From the IMG/VR virus record IMGVR_UViG_3300042453_005789, positions 1 to 40,100 of that record: a stretch of DNA of 40,100 nt; one strand, given 5' to 3'. A model generated the notes under the pieces. It had not been told where the DNA came from. It did no database searches and was given only the letters and a program-made list of their open reading frames with translations. Below are positions 7,617 through 14,517 of the stretch, in pieces. How positions within the stretch are numbered: position 1 is the stretch's first letter; every line of letters begins with the position of its first letter. A program made the translations under genes and the position numbers. The stretch is from a virus.

Positions 7617-8384
7617 GTGAGCAAACAAATGATTGTATCAACGGGAAACTTTTTATTAAAATGCTTTGATGCGCCTTCAATTGAAATATTAAATGAGTTA
7701 TTATCTTTAGCTTTAAAAAATTTCAATATTAAATACTGGGCATACCTTTCCCTACCGAACGATACGAGATATAACTCTGATAACAGACCTATTTGTTATA
7801 CCAATTATCCCCAAGAATGGGTTGAGTTTTATTTTGAAAATCGGTTTCAAACAATCGATCCTATTTTACTAAGCTTTCAGAGCGCAGAAGAACCCTATTT
7901 ATGGAGCTGTTTTTTAAAAGAACTTTCGTTATCAACTCAGCAAAAAAAGTTTTTTAAACAAGCTTCGGATTTTCAATTGCATGAGGGGATAACTTTCCCC
8001 ATACGCTTCTCTGATCGAAAAAATTCAGCCATTTTGACTTTTGTTCCGGAAGACAATCCACTTGAATCTTATGGATTTTTTAGTACAAATAGAGATGATA
8101 TAAAAATTATCGCCCACACTTATCATTCATTAATCAAGAAATTTCACGAGCATCACCCAAGACAAGATTTTAATTTGTTAACCCCAAGAGAACAAGAATG
8201 CTTGGCATGGGTCATTCAAGGAAAAAGCGATTATGAAATTGGCATTATTCTTGGCAACCTATCAAAAGCGACCGTTACCTCAATGATTGGCAATGCGAAA
8301 CAAAAACTAGACTGCTACAGTCGTACCTCAGCCGCGTTTAAAGCCCTTCAACACAATTATATACCACCGGTTATCCCCGAATAA
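7617..8384 (+). CDS. LuxR-family quorum-sensing regulator (LuxR solo)
   Basis: This 255-residue protein has an autoinducer-binding domain (about 20-170) and a LuxR-type helix-turn-helix (about 186-245). The TraR/LuxR invariants are all present: Trp68, Tyr72, Asp81, Pro82, Trp96 and Gly124 correspond to TraR 57, 61, 70, 71, 85 and 113, each shifted by exactly 11. Glu192, Leu196 and Gly202 match TraR 178, 182 and 188, shifted by 14. This implies binding of an acyl-homoserine lactone and DNA. No luxI synthase is in the window, so it would sense a signal made elsewhere. The gene is much more AT-rich than its neighbours, a sign of separate acquisition. The start is uncertain (GTG 7617 or ATG 7629; no strong SD). 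It converges on the endolysin gene and lies between the integrase cassette and lysis genes. Confidence 0.9.
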   Translation: MSKQMIVSTGNFLLKCFDAPSIEILNELLSLALKNFNIKYWAYLSLPNDTRYNSDNRPICYTNYPQEWVEFYFENRFQTIDPILLSFQSAEEPYLWSCFLKELSLSTQQKKFFKQASDFQLHEGITFPIRFSDRKNSAILTFVPEDNPLESYGFFSTNRDDIKIIAHTYHSLIKKFHEHHPRQDFNLLTPREQECLAWVIQGKSDYEIGIILGNLSKATVTSMIGNAKQKLDCYSRTSAAFKALQHNYIPPVIPE

Positions 8385-8424
8385 TCATGGATCATAAGGC
8401 AGATAATAGGCCCTTCAAGGGTAT

Positions 8425-8880
8425 TTAAAAAGAGAAAAAGGCTTTGGCATACAGGGCAGCTTCCGCCTCCCTCCGTCTCACCAACCCCTCCAGCTTCCGT
8501 CCCCCCGCCCATACCCATTTTCTAAACTCTGGCGGCACATTGGTATGATCGCCACGATTGACCTTCCGTCGCAGGGTGGAGCGTTGCAGGGCGCCGGCAC
8601 CGAGATTGAAAGTGAAGGAAACCAGAGCATCGAACTGCCCATCGGTAAGCGGCACAGTAATCAGCCGTAGAACGGCGTGTTCGGCTGTTTGCAGATCTCT
8701 GCGCAGTAGGCTTTCAGCTTGTTTGGCGGTGATACCGCTGGCAAACTGTTGTCGCTCATCGGGATTTACCGCATGGCCGTAGCCGATGGTGGGGTAGCCG
8801 GCCAGGCAGATATAGATGGCGGCTGAAAATCCTTCAAAGTGTTTGATCAGGTCGATACCGGATTGTGTTACATGGCTCAT
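8425..8880 (-). CDS. Phage endolysin, GH24 lysozyme (muramidase)
   Basis: The 151-residue protein is a T4/P22-type lysozyme that cleaves the N-acetylmuramic acid to N-acetylglucosamine bond of peptidoglycan. The catalytic pattern Glu-8aa-(Asp/Cys)-5aa-Thr fits exactly: Glu16 (HFEGF), Cys25, Thr31 (TIGYGH). Further family motifs are LTDGQFDALVSFTFNLGAGAL and a C-terminal RRREAEAALY. There is no signal peptide or SAR helix at the N-terminus, so export would depend on the holin encoded nearby. It is the last gene of the leftward late operon. Confidence 0.93.
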   Translation of the reverse strand: MSHVTQSGIDLIKHFEGFSAAIYICLAGYPTIGYGHAVNPDERQQFASGITAKQAESLLRRDLQTAEHAVLRLITVPLTDGQFDALVSFTFNLGAGALQRSTLRRKVNRGDHTNVPPEFRKWVWAGGRKLEGLVRRREAEAALYAKAFFSF

Positions 8881-8899
8881 GGTTCCTCCGTGCAGGCAT

Positions 8900-8930
8900 A
8901 AAAAAAAGCGCCAGCTTTTTAGGCTGGCGC
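8900..8930 (-). terminator. Rho-independent terminator upstream of the endolysin gene
   Basis: On the - strand the stem gcgccagcc-taaaaa-gctggcgc is followed by eight T. It ends the transcript of the 8959-9270 gene and would separate it from the endolysin gene, which then needs read-through (antitermination) or its own promoter. Confidence 0.8.
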
Positions 8931-8958
8931 GAGTTGGGTTAGCAGAGTTTGGGGTTTT

Positions 8959-9270
8959 TCAGCAGGCCTCCAGACACCCCATCACCTTCAGGCTGTGCTG
9001 GCCATCGGTGAAGGTGCCCGTCCAGACGTGGTCGGTGTTTTTAAGGGCAGGGTTGTCCATCATCCTCTCAATTTCTATGCTGTAGGCCCCGAGTCCTTTC
9101 CGGCTGGCCAGCGTCAAGTCGCCCAGCTCATAGTAAGCGCGGCGGCAGGAGGCACTGGCGGCTGTCGCCATCAGGCTTTCGAAGCAGTCGAGCAGCGGGG
9201 CGATGTGCGCTTCGGGGCAGCCTTCGTTTTGGACGTCGATGATCACCCGTTTCATGAGGTCTTTTTTCAT
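8959..9270 (-). CDS. Hypothetical phage protein, 103 residues
   Basis: I do not recognise this protein. The start is well supported by an AGGAAA sequence seven bases before the ATG. The N-terminal half is helical (VIIDVQNEGCPEAHIAPLLDCFESLMATAASASCRRAYYELGDLTLASRK). The C-terminal part contains an HVWTGTFTDGQHSLKVMG segment that may form strands, and ends with Cys. There are five cysteines (18, 29, 42, 99, 103). It sits in the lysis region behind its own terminator, so a late or accessory role is possible. Confidence 0.55.
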   Translation of the reverse strand: MKKDLMKRVIIDVQNEGCPEAHIAPLLDCFESLMATAASASCRRAYYELGDLTLASRKGLGAYSIEIERMMDNPALKNTDHVWTGTFTDGQHSLKVMGCLEAC

Positions 9271-9288
9271 AGTATGTTTCCTTTCGGT

Positions 9289-9308
9289 TGGTGTTGCTTA
9301 CAACACCA
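9289..9308. other. Short perfect hairpin before the 103-residue gene
   Basis: The sequence tggtgttg-ctta-caacacca is an 8-bp perfect stem. It lies just upstream of the SD of the 8959-9270 gene and has no T run on the - strand, so it is more likely a leader hairpin than a terminator. Confidence 0.35.
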
Positions 9309-9374
9309 TGAATGCTTGGATTTTTTTGTCTTTCAAGGCAATAAGCTCATGATTTCACATTATAATTTTTGATT

Positions 9375-9824
9375 TCAGGGTTTCCCCATGGCCCGTTGGC
9401 CAAACCAAAACGTCATAATGGCGGCGAACAGGGCCTGCGTTTCGGCATCCCAAATCAACGGCATGGCCACGGCCAGCGACATCCCGTCAAAACCCACCAT
9501 GGTGTACAATCCGGCAATTTTCACCGCCGCAAACAGCAGGAAGAATGCGTAGGTGAGGATTGGGCGAACGCTGGCACGCAGGGCCTCCACCCATTTGTAC
9601 CCCGCAGGCTGGCTGTCATGTTGGTACAAGGCCAACGATTGTTTGATATCCCCATCCCTTTGGATCTCTTCTAAACGCTGCTGATGTCCCTGTCGTTGTT
9701 GCTCCATCTGTAAATTAAGAATGGCCAGCTCATGGCGGCGATCATGGGCCTCTTGAAAAAGTTTTAGGATTTGGGGAAAGGCACTGCCCAAAAACCCCAG
9801 CAACGATCCGAGTAACGTCAACAT
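9375..9824 (-). CDS. 3TM-type phage/GTA holin
   Basis: From the ATG at 9824 (SD ggaga; the frame extends further out but overlaps the previous gene) the protein has 149 residues. It has an N-terminal hydrophobic helix (LTLLGSLLGFLGSAF), a charged Gln/Arg-rich helix (about 25-75) and two C-terminal hydrophobic segments (ILTYAFFLLFAAVKIAGLY and the FAAIMTFWFG end). The WVEALRASVRPILTY motif is typical of the GTA_holin_3TM family, which permeabilises the membrane to release particles. Its start overlaps the stop of the preceding membrane-protein gene (TAATG), so the two are probably translated together. Confidence 0.85.
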   Translation of the reverse strand: MLTLLGSLLGFLGSAFPQILKLFQEAHDRRHELAILNLQMEQQRQGHQQRLEEIQRDGDIKQSLALYQHDSQPAGYKWVEALRASVRPILTYAFFLLFAAVKIAGLYTMVGFDGMSLAVAMPLIWDAETQALFAAIMTFWFGQRAMGKP

Positions 9825-10015
9825 TAGCCAATCTCCTGTACCAATAAAAACAATTTGAAAATGATGGTCGCCATGCCCGTCATCAGCACAGCGGCAATCC
9901 AATAGAGCGCGCGTTCAAGGCGCGAGAGTCGCATTTCCAGCATCTTGTACCGTTCCTCGCACTTGGCGACGTGAATGGGCAGATGTTCGGATTCGTTGGA
10001 AATGTCCGCGTTCAT
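9824..10015 (-). CDS. Small phage membrane protein with coiled coil
   Basis: This is a 63-residue protein with a short hydrophilic N-terminus, a predicted amphipathic helix (EERYKMLEMRLSRLERALY) and one transmembrane helix (WIAAVLMTGMATIIFKLFLL). The layout resembles XhlA-type haemolysin or holin-associated proteins. It is coupled to the holin gene through TAATG, which supports a lysis role. Function is inferred from architecture and position only. Confidence 0.65.
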   Translation of the reverse strand: MNADISNESEHLPIHVAKCEERYKMLEMRLSRLERALYWIAAVLMTGMATIIFKLFLLVQEIG

Positions 10016-10037
10016 ATGTTCTCCAGTGGTTGGTTTG

Positions 10038-11234
10038 TTAGGCTTTGGCGGCGATCAGCCAGTTTGTGCCGTCTGATACGACCTGCACGGCTTGGTTCTG
10101 GGTGGCGAGGGTTTGTCCGTTGGCACCATCAATGGTTTGTGTGAGCGCAGCGGTGGTGGTTTCCATGTATTCGCCCAGCAGGCTGCCTTCTTGCAGCTGC
10201 ATGCCCCATGCCTGCACGCCAAGGGCGGTGTCGCCAACGTAGGACGTGCCAGCGTTATAGAGGCGCACGGTTTGCGTCACGCTGCCCGCGCTGGTTGGCA
10301 CACTGATTGTGATACGCAGCAGATACCAGCCGCTGCCAAGGTTGGTGACACTATTCGATAACAGCGTGTAGGTGCCGGTGTTGTCGGTGAATGGCACCGC
10401 GCCAGTGGAAAGGTTCGCCCGGATTTGTGCCCGATTGGTCGCTGTGCCGTCATCCAGCATCAGGTAGGCTTCACTCCGGCCATCGGCCTTGAGTCGCACG
10501 GCGGCGGTGAGAATCGTAACACCCCCAGGTTTGCTATACGCCTGCTTGATTTCGTGCACGCCGTTATCCACCGTTTCCAACACACGATCGGCGGTGGTGG
10601 TGCCATCGGGTGCGGCGGCAGTATTGGCGGTGACGGTAACGCGGGTCTTTATCCAAGCGGCGTTGTCGAGTTGCTGGCTTTGGGTGAGCAGGTTTTGCGC
10701 TGCCCGCAGTGTCACGGCATTTGCGCTGCTGTCGATTTTTTTGACGGTGATAGGAAAGCCGTTGCCGATGGTGGCGGCGCTCGGCAAGCGCACCTCAACA
10801 GCGGCGGTATTAGCGCCCACCGCCAGCAATTTGCCTCTGTCGCTGGCTTGCACCGCATAACTGGCGGAAACGCTGGCCACCGTGACAAACTGCCCGCTGC
10901 CGACGAACGCGGACCATGAACCGCCGCTGTAAACAAAATACCCAGCCTCATCCTTGATCCACGCCCTGAGGCCATCGGGAATGACATAGAAATACCACTG
11001 GCCGCTGTCGTAATGGGCGAGTTTATTGGACTGGCCGCTCCAAGCCCCTGATCCAGCCCCGTTAATGAACCAGACCTGCCCATTTTGTGGGCTGATGGGC
11101 GGGGCGCTGAGATGCCGGTCTTCGAGGCTTAGGCTTACCAGCGCATCCACCATCAGCAACGCTTCATTATGCGTGACCTCTTTCTGCGCTTGGGCAGCCT
11201 GAATGTAGGGCAAGGCAAAACGTGGGGTGCTCAT
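10038..11234 (-). CDS. DUF2793 tail-fibre-like protein
   Basis: The 398-residue protein starts with the DUF2793 signature (RFALPYIQAAQAQKEVTHNEAL, about 5-26), found in alphaproteobacterial phages and gene transfer agents near the tail tip. The N-terminal 110 residues continue with the WSGQSNKLAHYDSGQWYFYVIPDGLRAW segment typical of the domain. The rest (about 160-350) is Thr/Asn/Ala-rich and resembles jelly-roll carbohydrate-binding modules of tail proteins (a 'DNAAWIKTRVTVTANT..PDGTTTADRV' opening). It probably helps bind surface sugar. The start overlaps the stop of the tail-hub gene by four bases. It is the distal member of the tail operon, before the lysis genes. Confidence 0.85.
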   Translation of the reverse strand: MSTPRFALPYIQAAQAQKEVTHNEALLMVDALVSLSLEDRHLSAPPISPQNGQVWFINGAGSGAWSGQSNKLAHYDSGQWYFYVIPDGLRAWIKDEAGYFVYSGGSWSAFVGSGQFVTVASVSASYAVQASDRGKLLAVGANTAAVEVRLPSAATIGNGFPITVKKIDSSANAVTLRAAQNLLTQSQQLDNAAWIKTRVTVTANTAAAPDGTTTADRVLETVDNGVHEIKQAYSKPGGVTILTAAVRLKADGRSEAYLMLDDGTATNRAQIRANLSTGAVPFTDNTGTYTLLSNSVTNLGSGWYLLRITISVPTSAGSVTQTVRLYNAGTSYVGDTALGVQAWGMQLQEGSLLGEYMETTTAALTQTIDGANGQTLATQNQAVQVVSDGTNWLIAAKA

Positions 11235-12868
11235 ATCGTTTTCTCCAAAGGGGCGCCGCGCCCAACGGTGGCGGACAGTTGATACACGCGCACAGCAATT
11301 GCTGCCTGCACGCTGCCAAAATCAGCCGTTTGCTGGGCGGCGGTGTAAGTAATCGTGGGACTGGCGGTTGCAATCGTGCGCATCACCGCCGTGCCGTTCA
11401 GAATTTCGATCTCGTAGGCTTCGCTGGTTTCTCCAAGCGGCACCTCGGCATTATCCCTCCAACCGCCACCTATCCGCGTGCGGCGTTTCCATGTAAGGGT
11501 GAGATCGCCCGCGCTGTTGCGGCGGCCGGTGAGATTAACGGGTGATAAGGGCTTCAACCCTTTGGCGGTATTGCTGAAGCTGGCCGCCGTGGCGGAGGTG
11601 ATATCCCGCCCCGCCGACACGGCTTTATAAGATCGTGATGCGCCAATCAGGTCGAGGCCATCGGGAATGCGCTGCACCGTGCTGCTGGAGAGCACTACAA
11701 ACCGTTCATTGAGCGCATGGGTGCCAACGTCGGCTTCCGTGCCGCGCCGTCCGCGTAATAATTTTGAGAGGCGGTAGGTTTTTGGCGCGATGAGTTCCGC
11801 CGTCTGCCACTGGATGATTTCATCGCCCAGAAGACCAGCGTTCGCGCCATTCAGCACATCAAGGGCGGGGGCGGACAGCAGCGTGCCCGTGCGGCTCAAT
11901 ACCACTGTCACGGTGTTTTGATAATCCCACAGTGTGGTGCGTCCCGCCGCCAACACGGTTGTGGCTTTGCCGGTAATGGCAGCAACGGGGCTGCTCGCGA
12001 GAAAGCCATAATCGGTGGTGTTGGCCGAGCGATACACCGTGGCGCCGCGCCAACTGCTGTTTTCCTGCCTGTCCACTGCCAGATAAAACCCTGCGTTATC
12101 GTCGGCATCCTGCAACATCGGAATGTCGAGCAAAAACAGCGTCGTGTCGCCCACGTTCGGCACCACCTGCACGGGGATGGTATCATCGCCGCCGGGGTTG
12201 GACTGGTTGTAGACGCTGCCATCCTCGGCAAAACCCTCACAGCGCAATTGCTGGCCGGACAGCGCGGTTTTCTGCAAACGGATGCGGTGAGTGGCACTGG
12301 CCGTCACAATATCCAACACATCGCCTGGCTCGAGGCAGGCGTATTTCACCGGCAGGGCGAAACGGTACGAGGTGCGCTCCGTCCATTCGGTGTACAGCAG
12401 CACATCCGCCACTTTCCGCGCATAATCAGCTGTCATGACGATGGGCACGGTGACGTTACTGGCGTTCTCGGCCTCGTTCACCTGCCGCTGCGCCAACTGC
12501 GTGCCCTGCTGGTAATCGGCACCCTTGCTGAGATAATTCACATTGAGGGTCTGCGACAGCTCGCTTTCCTGCCGCCGGGTGATGGTGAGGAGTTCCCGAC
12601 TATTACCGTCCCCTTGGGGTATCAGGTCGTTGATAGGAATGGTGGCTGCCACCAACTGCCCACGTGGCACAAAGCGGATTTTGCCGCTGCTCTCGACAAT
12701 ATCGAGAAAAAACGCCCGTTGCAGATGCTCCAGCGACGAGCGCACGCTGGCGCGGTTGCTCACCACAAACCCCTCGATGGTGCCCGTCACCAGCGATAAA
12801 TCCACCTGTGACAGGGCAAGCCCCGCCTTCTGGCACAGATTCGCCAACACTTCCTGCAGCAAGGCCAT
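11231..12868 (-). CDS. Tail hub / host-specificity protein, C-terminal part
   Basis: The 545-residue protein begins at a domain that is normally internal in GTA-type tail hub proteins: LLQEVLANLCQKAGLALSQVDLSL, then GFVVSNRASVRSSLEHLQRAF and GKIRFVPRG. It continues with the tail-hub features LLYTEWTERTSYRFALPVKY, LEPGDVLDIV, SKLLRGRRGTEA and LTWKRRTRIGGGW, then ends in an Ig-like stretch. The expected N-terminal module (GPRL.DLK.QSS..G) is missing here but is encoded separately at 16251-16868 and again at 14518-16149. The start ATG is six bases from the preceding stop, with only a weak SD. I infer a split gene that still works as two proteins, or one part of a modular locus. Confidence 0.8.
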   Translation of the reverse strand: MALLQEVLANLCQKAGLALSQVDLSLVTGTIEGFVVSNRASVRSSLEHLQRAFFLDIVESSGKIRFVPRGQLVAATIPINDLIPQGDGNSRELLTITRRQESELSQTLNVNYLSKGADYQQGTQLAQRQVNEAENASNVTVPIVMTADYARKVADVLLYTEWTERTSYRFALPVKYACLEPGDVLDIVTASATHRIRLQKTALSGQQLRCEGFAEDGSVYNQSNPGGDDTIPVQVVPNVGDTTLFLLDIPMLQDADDNAGFYLAVDRQENSSWRGATVYRSANTTDYGFLASSPVAAITGKATTVLAAGRTTLWDYQNTVTVVLSRTGTLLSAPALDVLNGANAGLLGDEIIQWQTAELIAPKTYRLSKLLRGRRGTEADVGTHALNERFVVLSSSTVQRIPDGLDLIGASRSYKAVSAGRDITSATAASFSNTAKGLKPLSPVNLTGRRNSAGDLTLTWKRRTRIGGGWRDNAEVPLGETSEAYEIEILNGTAVMRTIATASPTITYTAAQQTADFGSVQAAIAVRVYQLSATVGRGAPLEKTI

Positions 12869-12871
12869 GAT

Positions 12872-13981
12872 CTAAGCGTATCCCAAAAACAAGCGAAACC
12901 AGTAATACCAGTCGGTGGTGAGGCGTTCGGAACGGCTGGCAATGGTGATCATACGGCTTTCAGGCTGATAACTTGAATTCAAAAGCCGCTTGAAATAGCT
13001 ATAAGCCAAAGCCACCCGCGAGGCATGGCCGGGGATGAACAGGGCGTTGGGTGCGAGGTATTCCGGGCGGCTGGCGAGCCACCGCTGCGCATCAAAGGGA
13101 TCGGTAGAGGAGGCAAATTCGTAGTGTTTTGTGGCACTAAACAGCTTGTCTTTGAGGAACGCGAAGGCGTTATCCATCAGCGCCTCGTAGCGGTTGCCGG
13201 TGAGGATGGCGATTTCCAACCATGGCTCCACGTCATAGACATGGTAATGCAAGGAGTCGCGGCGGATGTAGTCGATGCTCTCGCCAGGATGGTTGGCGGC
13301 GCGGGGTATATCGTGGATGCTTTGGTTAAACGGCACACCAGACGCAGGCACGATGACGGCGGCATTGCCGTAGGGAAAATTCACCAGCGCGTGGGCATCA
13401 ATGGTCGGCAACAGCGCATTAAAAGCGGCAGTATCTTCCTGGGCGTAATAGCACAACAACAACTTTTTGAGGTGATGCGTGTACCAGTTGCCATAGCGGG
13501 TGGCGCGGCCGGGGAAGGTGAATCCTTCAGCAGCGTTCCGCACCTTGGTCAGCCAGGCGTTCAGGATGGCATTTTCGGATGTGCTGAATAAATCCCGATG
13601 CAGACGAATTGCCTTCAAAAACCCCTCAAAGTGCGTCTCGTTGATGGGATTTCCATCGGGGATGTTGAGGCTTGTCCAATCGAGCAGTACGCGGCGGATT
13701 TTGTCGCGGGCGGCGGTATCGAGAGAATACCGATACCACTGGCTGATGACCAACAGGCGGCGGGTATCCTGAAAGCCCCGGCGGCTTTTCTTCACCGCAC
13801 CGCTGCTGGTATCGGCTTGCCCTTCGGACAGCAGGTTTTGCACCGGCTGGTGGTCGGTGGCAATGTACTGCTTGCCGTATTTCTCCAAGCGCTTGCGCTG
13901 GACGTTGTGGAACGACAGGCCGACATTGGTGTCGGCCAGTTGCCCTGCCGCCAACGCGCCGCTGCTTTCGAAAAATTCCAA
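12872..13981 (-). CDS. Alginate-lyase-like protein (putative tail depolymerase)
   Basis: This 369-residue protein has features of the alginate lyase family (alpha/alpha-toroid fold): RYGNWYTHHLKKLLLCYY around 192-209, matching the family HGTWYDLQ segment, and RRDSLHYHVYDVEPWLEIA around 273-291, matching R..SLHYs...LE.LLrLA. Such lyases cleave polysaccharide by beta-elimination, so a tail-associated capsule or matrix depolymerase is a reasonable inference. There is no signal peptide. The only start is TTG at 13981; the frame is open about six codons further without ATG, and the first residues read like an internal segment. The 5' end may therefore have been lost when the AT-rich cupin block was inserted just upstream. 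Confidence 0.7.
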   Translation of the reverse strand: MEFFESSGALAAGQLADTNVGLSFHNVQRKRLEKYGKQYIATDHQPVQNLLSEGQADTSSGAVKKSRRGFQDTRRLLVISQWYRYSLDTAARDKIRRVLLDWTSLNIPDGNPINETHFEGFLKAIRLHRDLFSTSENAILNAWLTKVRNAAEGFTFPGRATRYGNWYTHHLKKLLLCYYAQEDTAAFNALLPTIDAHALVNFPYGNAAVIVPASGVPFNQSIHDIPRAANHPGESIDYIRRDSLHYHVYDVEPWLEIAILTGNRYEALMDNAFAFLKDKLFSATKHYEFASSTDPFDAQRWLASRPEYLAPNALFIPGHASRVALAYSYFKRLLNSSYQPESRMITIASRSERLTTDWYYWFRLFLGYA

Positions 13982-14018
13982 ACCAGCAATTAATTGTAAA
14001 TATTATGTTTTAACCAAG

Positions 14019-14441
14019 TTAGAAGCAAACGACGCATATCCAATTAGCACTATATCCAATTTCGGTTTTTATTTCATACGGTGTTCCAGTTGGGATTAAC
14101 ATCCAATCTCCTGTTTTATAGGTTTTTCCGTTCACTATCGCTTCACCTGATGTAATAACGCGAAATACAGGACTTTTATGTGCATGAGAAGGAACAGTGG
14201 TGCCTGGGGCAACATCTGTAATTCTCATTTCTCTTAAACCGCCTAAATCAACGGGGACAATATCTCTTTGAACGCCTTCTATCTTTGATTGATCTGTTAC
14301 ATCCATTTCAGTATTTAAGTAATCAACAAAATTGTCCTTATCTACAATGTTGTTGATTTTAAAAGGATCAACAAAATTGTCCTTATCTACAATGTTGTTG
14401 ATTTTAAAAGGATCAACAACTTTCATTTTTGAAACGTTCAT
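14019..14441 (-). CDS. Cupin-domain protein (moron)
   Basis: The 140-residue protein has a C-terminal cupin fold (about 68-138): PGTTVPSHAHKSPVFRVITSG, then GKTYKTGDWMLIPTGTPYEI. The His-x-His is present but the Glu of the first cupin motif is replaced by a hydrophobic residue, so metal binding is uncertain. The N-terminus carries two identical 15-residue units (DPFKINNIVDKDNFV) encoded by a perfect 45-bp tandem duplication. The gene is much more AT-rich than the tail genes on both sides, so it was probably acquired separately. No enzymatic role can be assigned; small-molecule or sugar binding is typical of the fold. Confidence 0.7.
   Translation of the reverse strand: MNVSKMKVVDPFKINNIVDKDNFVDPFKINNIVDKDNFVDYLNTEMDVTDQSKIEGVQRDIVPVDLGGLREMRITDVAPGTTVPSHAHKSPVFRVITSGEAIVNGKTYKTGDWMLIPTGTPYEIKTEIGYSANWICVVCF
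14322..14411. repeat. Perfect 45-bp tandem duplication in the cupin gene
   Basis: Bases 14322-14366 and 14367-14411 are identical, followed by a partial third start (14412-14419). The unit is 45 bases, so copies add or remove 15 residues without a frameshift. Identical copies imply a recent duplication or an expandable site. Confidence 0.95.
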
Positions 14442-14517
14442 TTTAAGGTCTTTCTTGTATGAGTTAGCGTATCAATTGAGATTTATACTTTTGTTAAAAA
14501 GCTGATGCAAGATCTTT

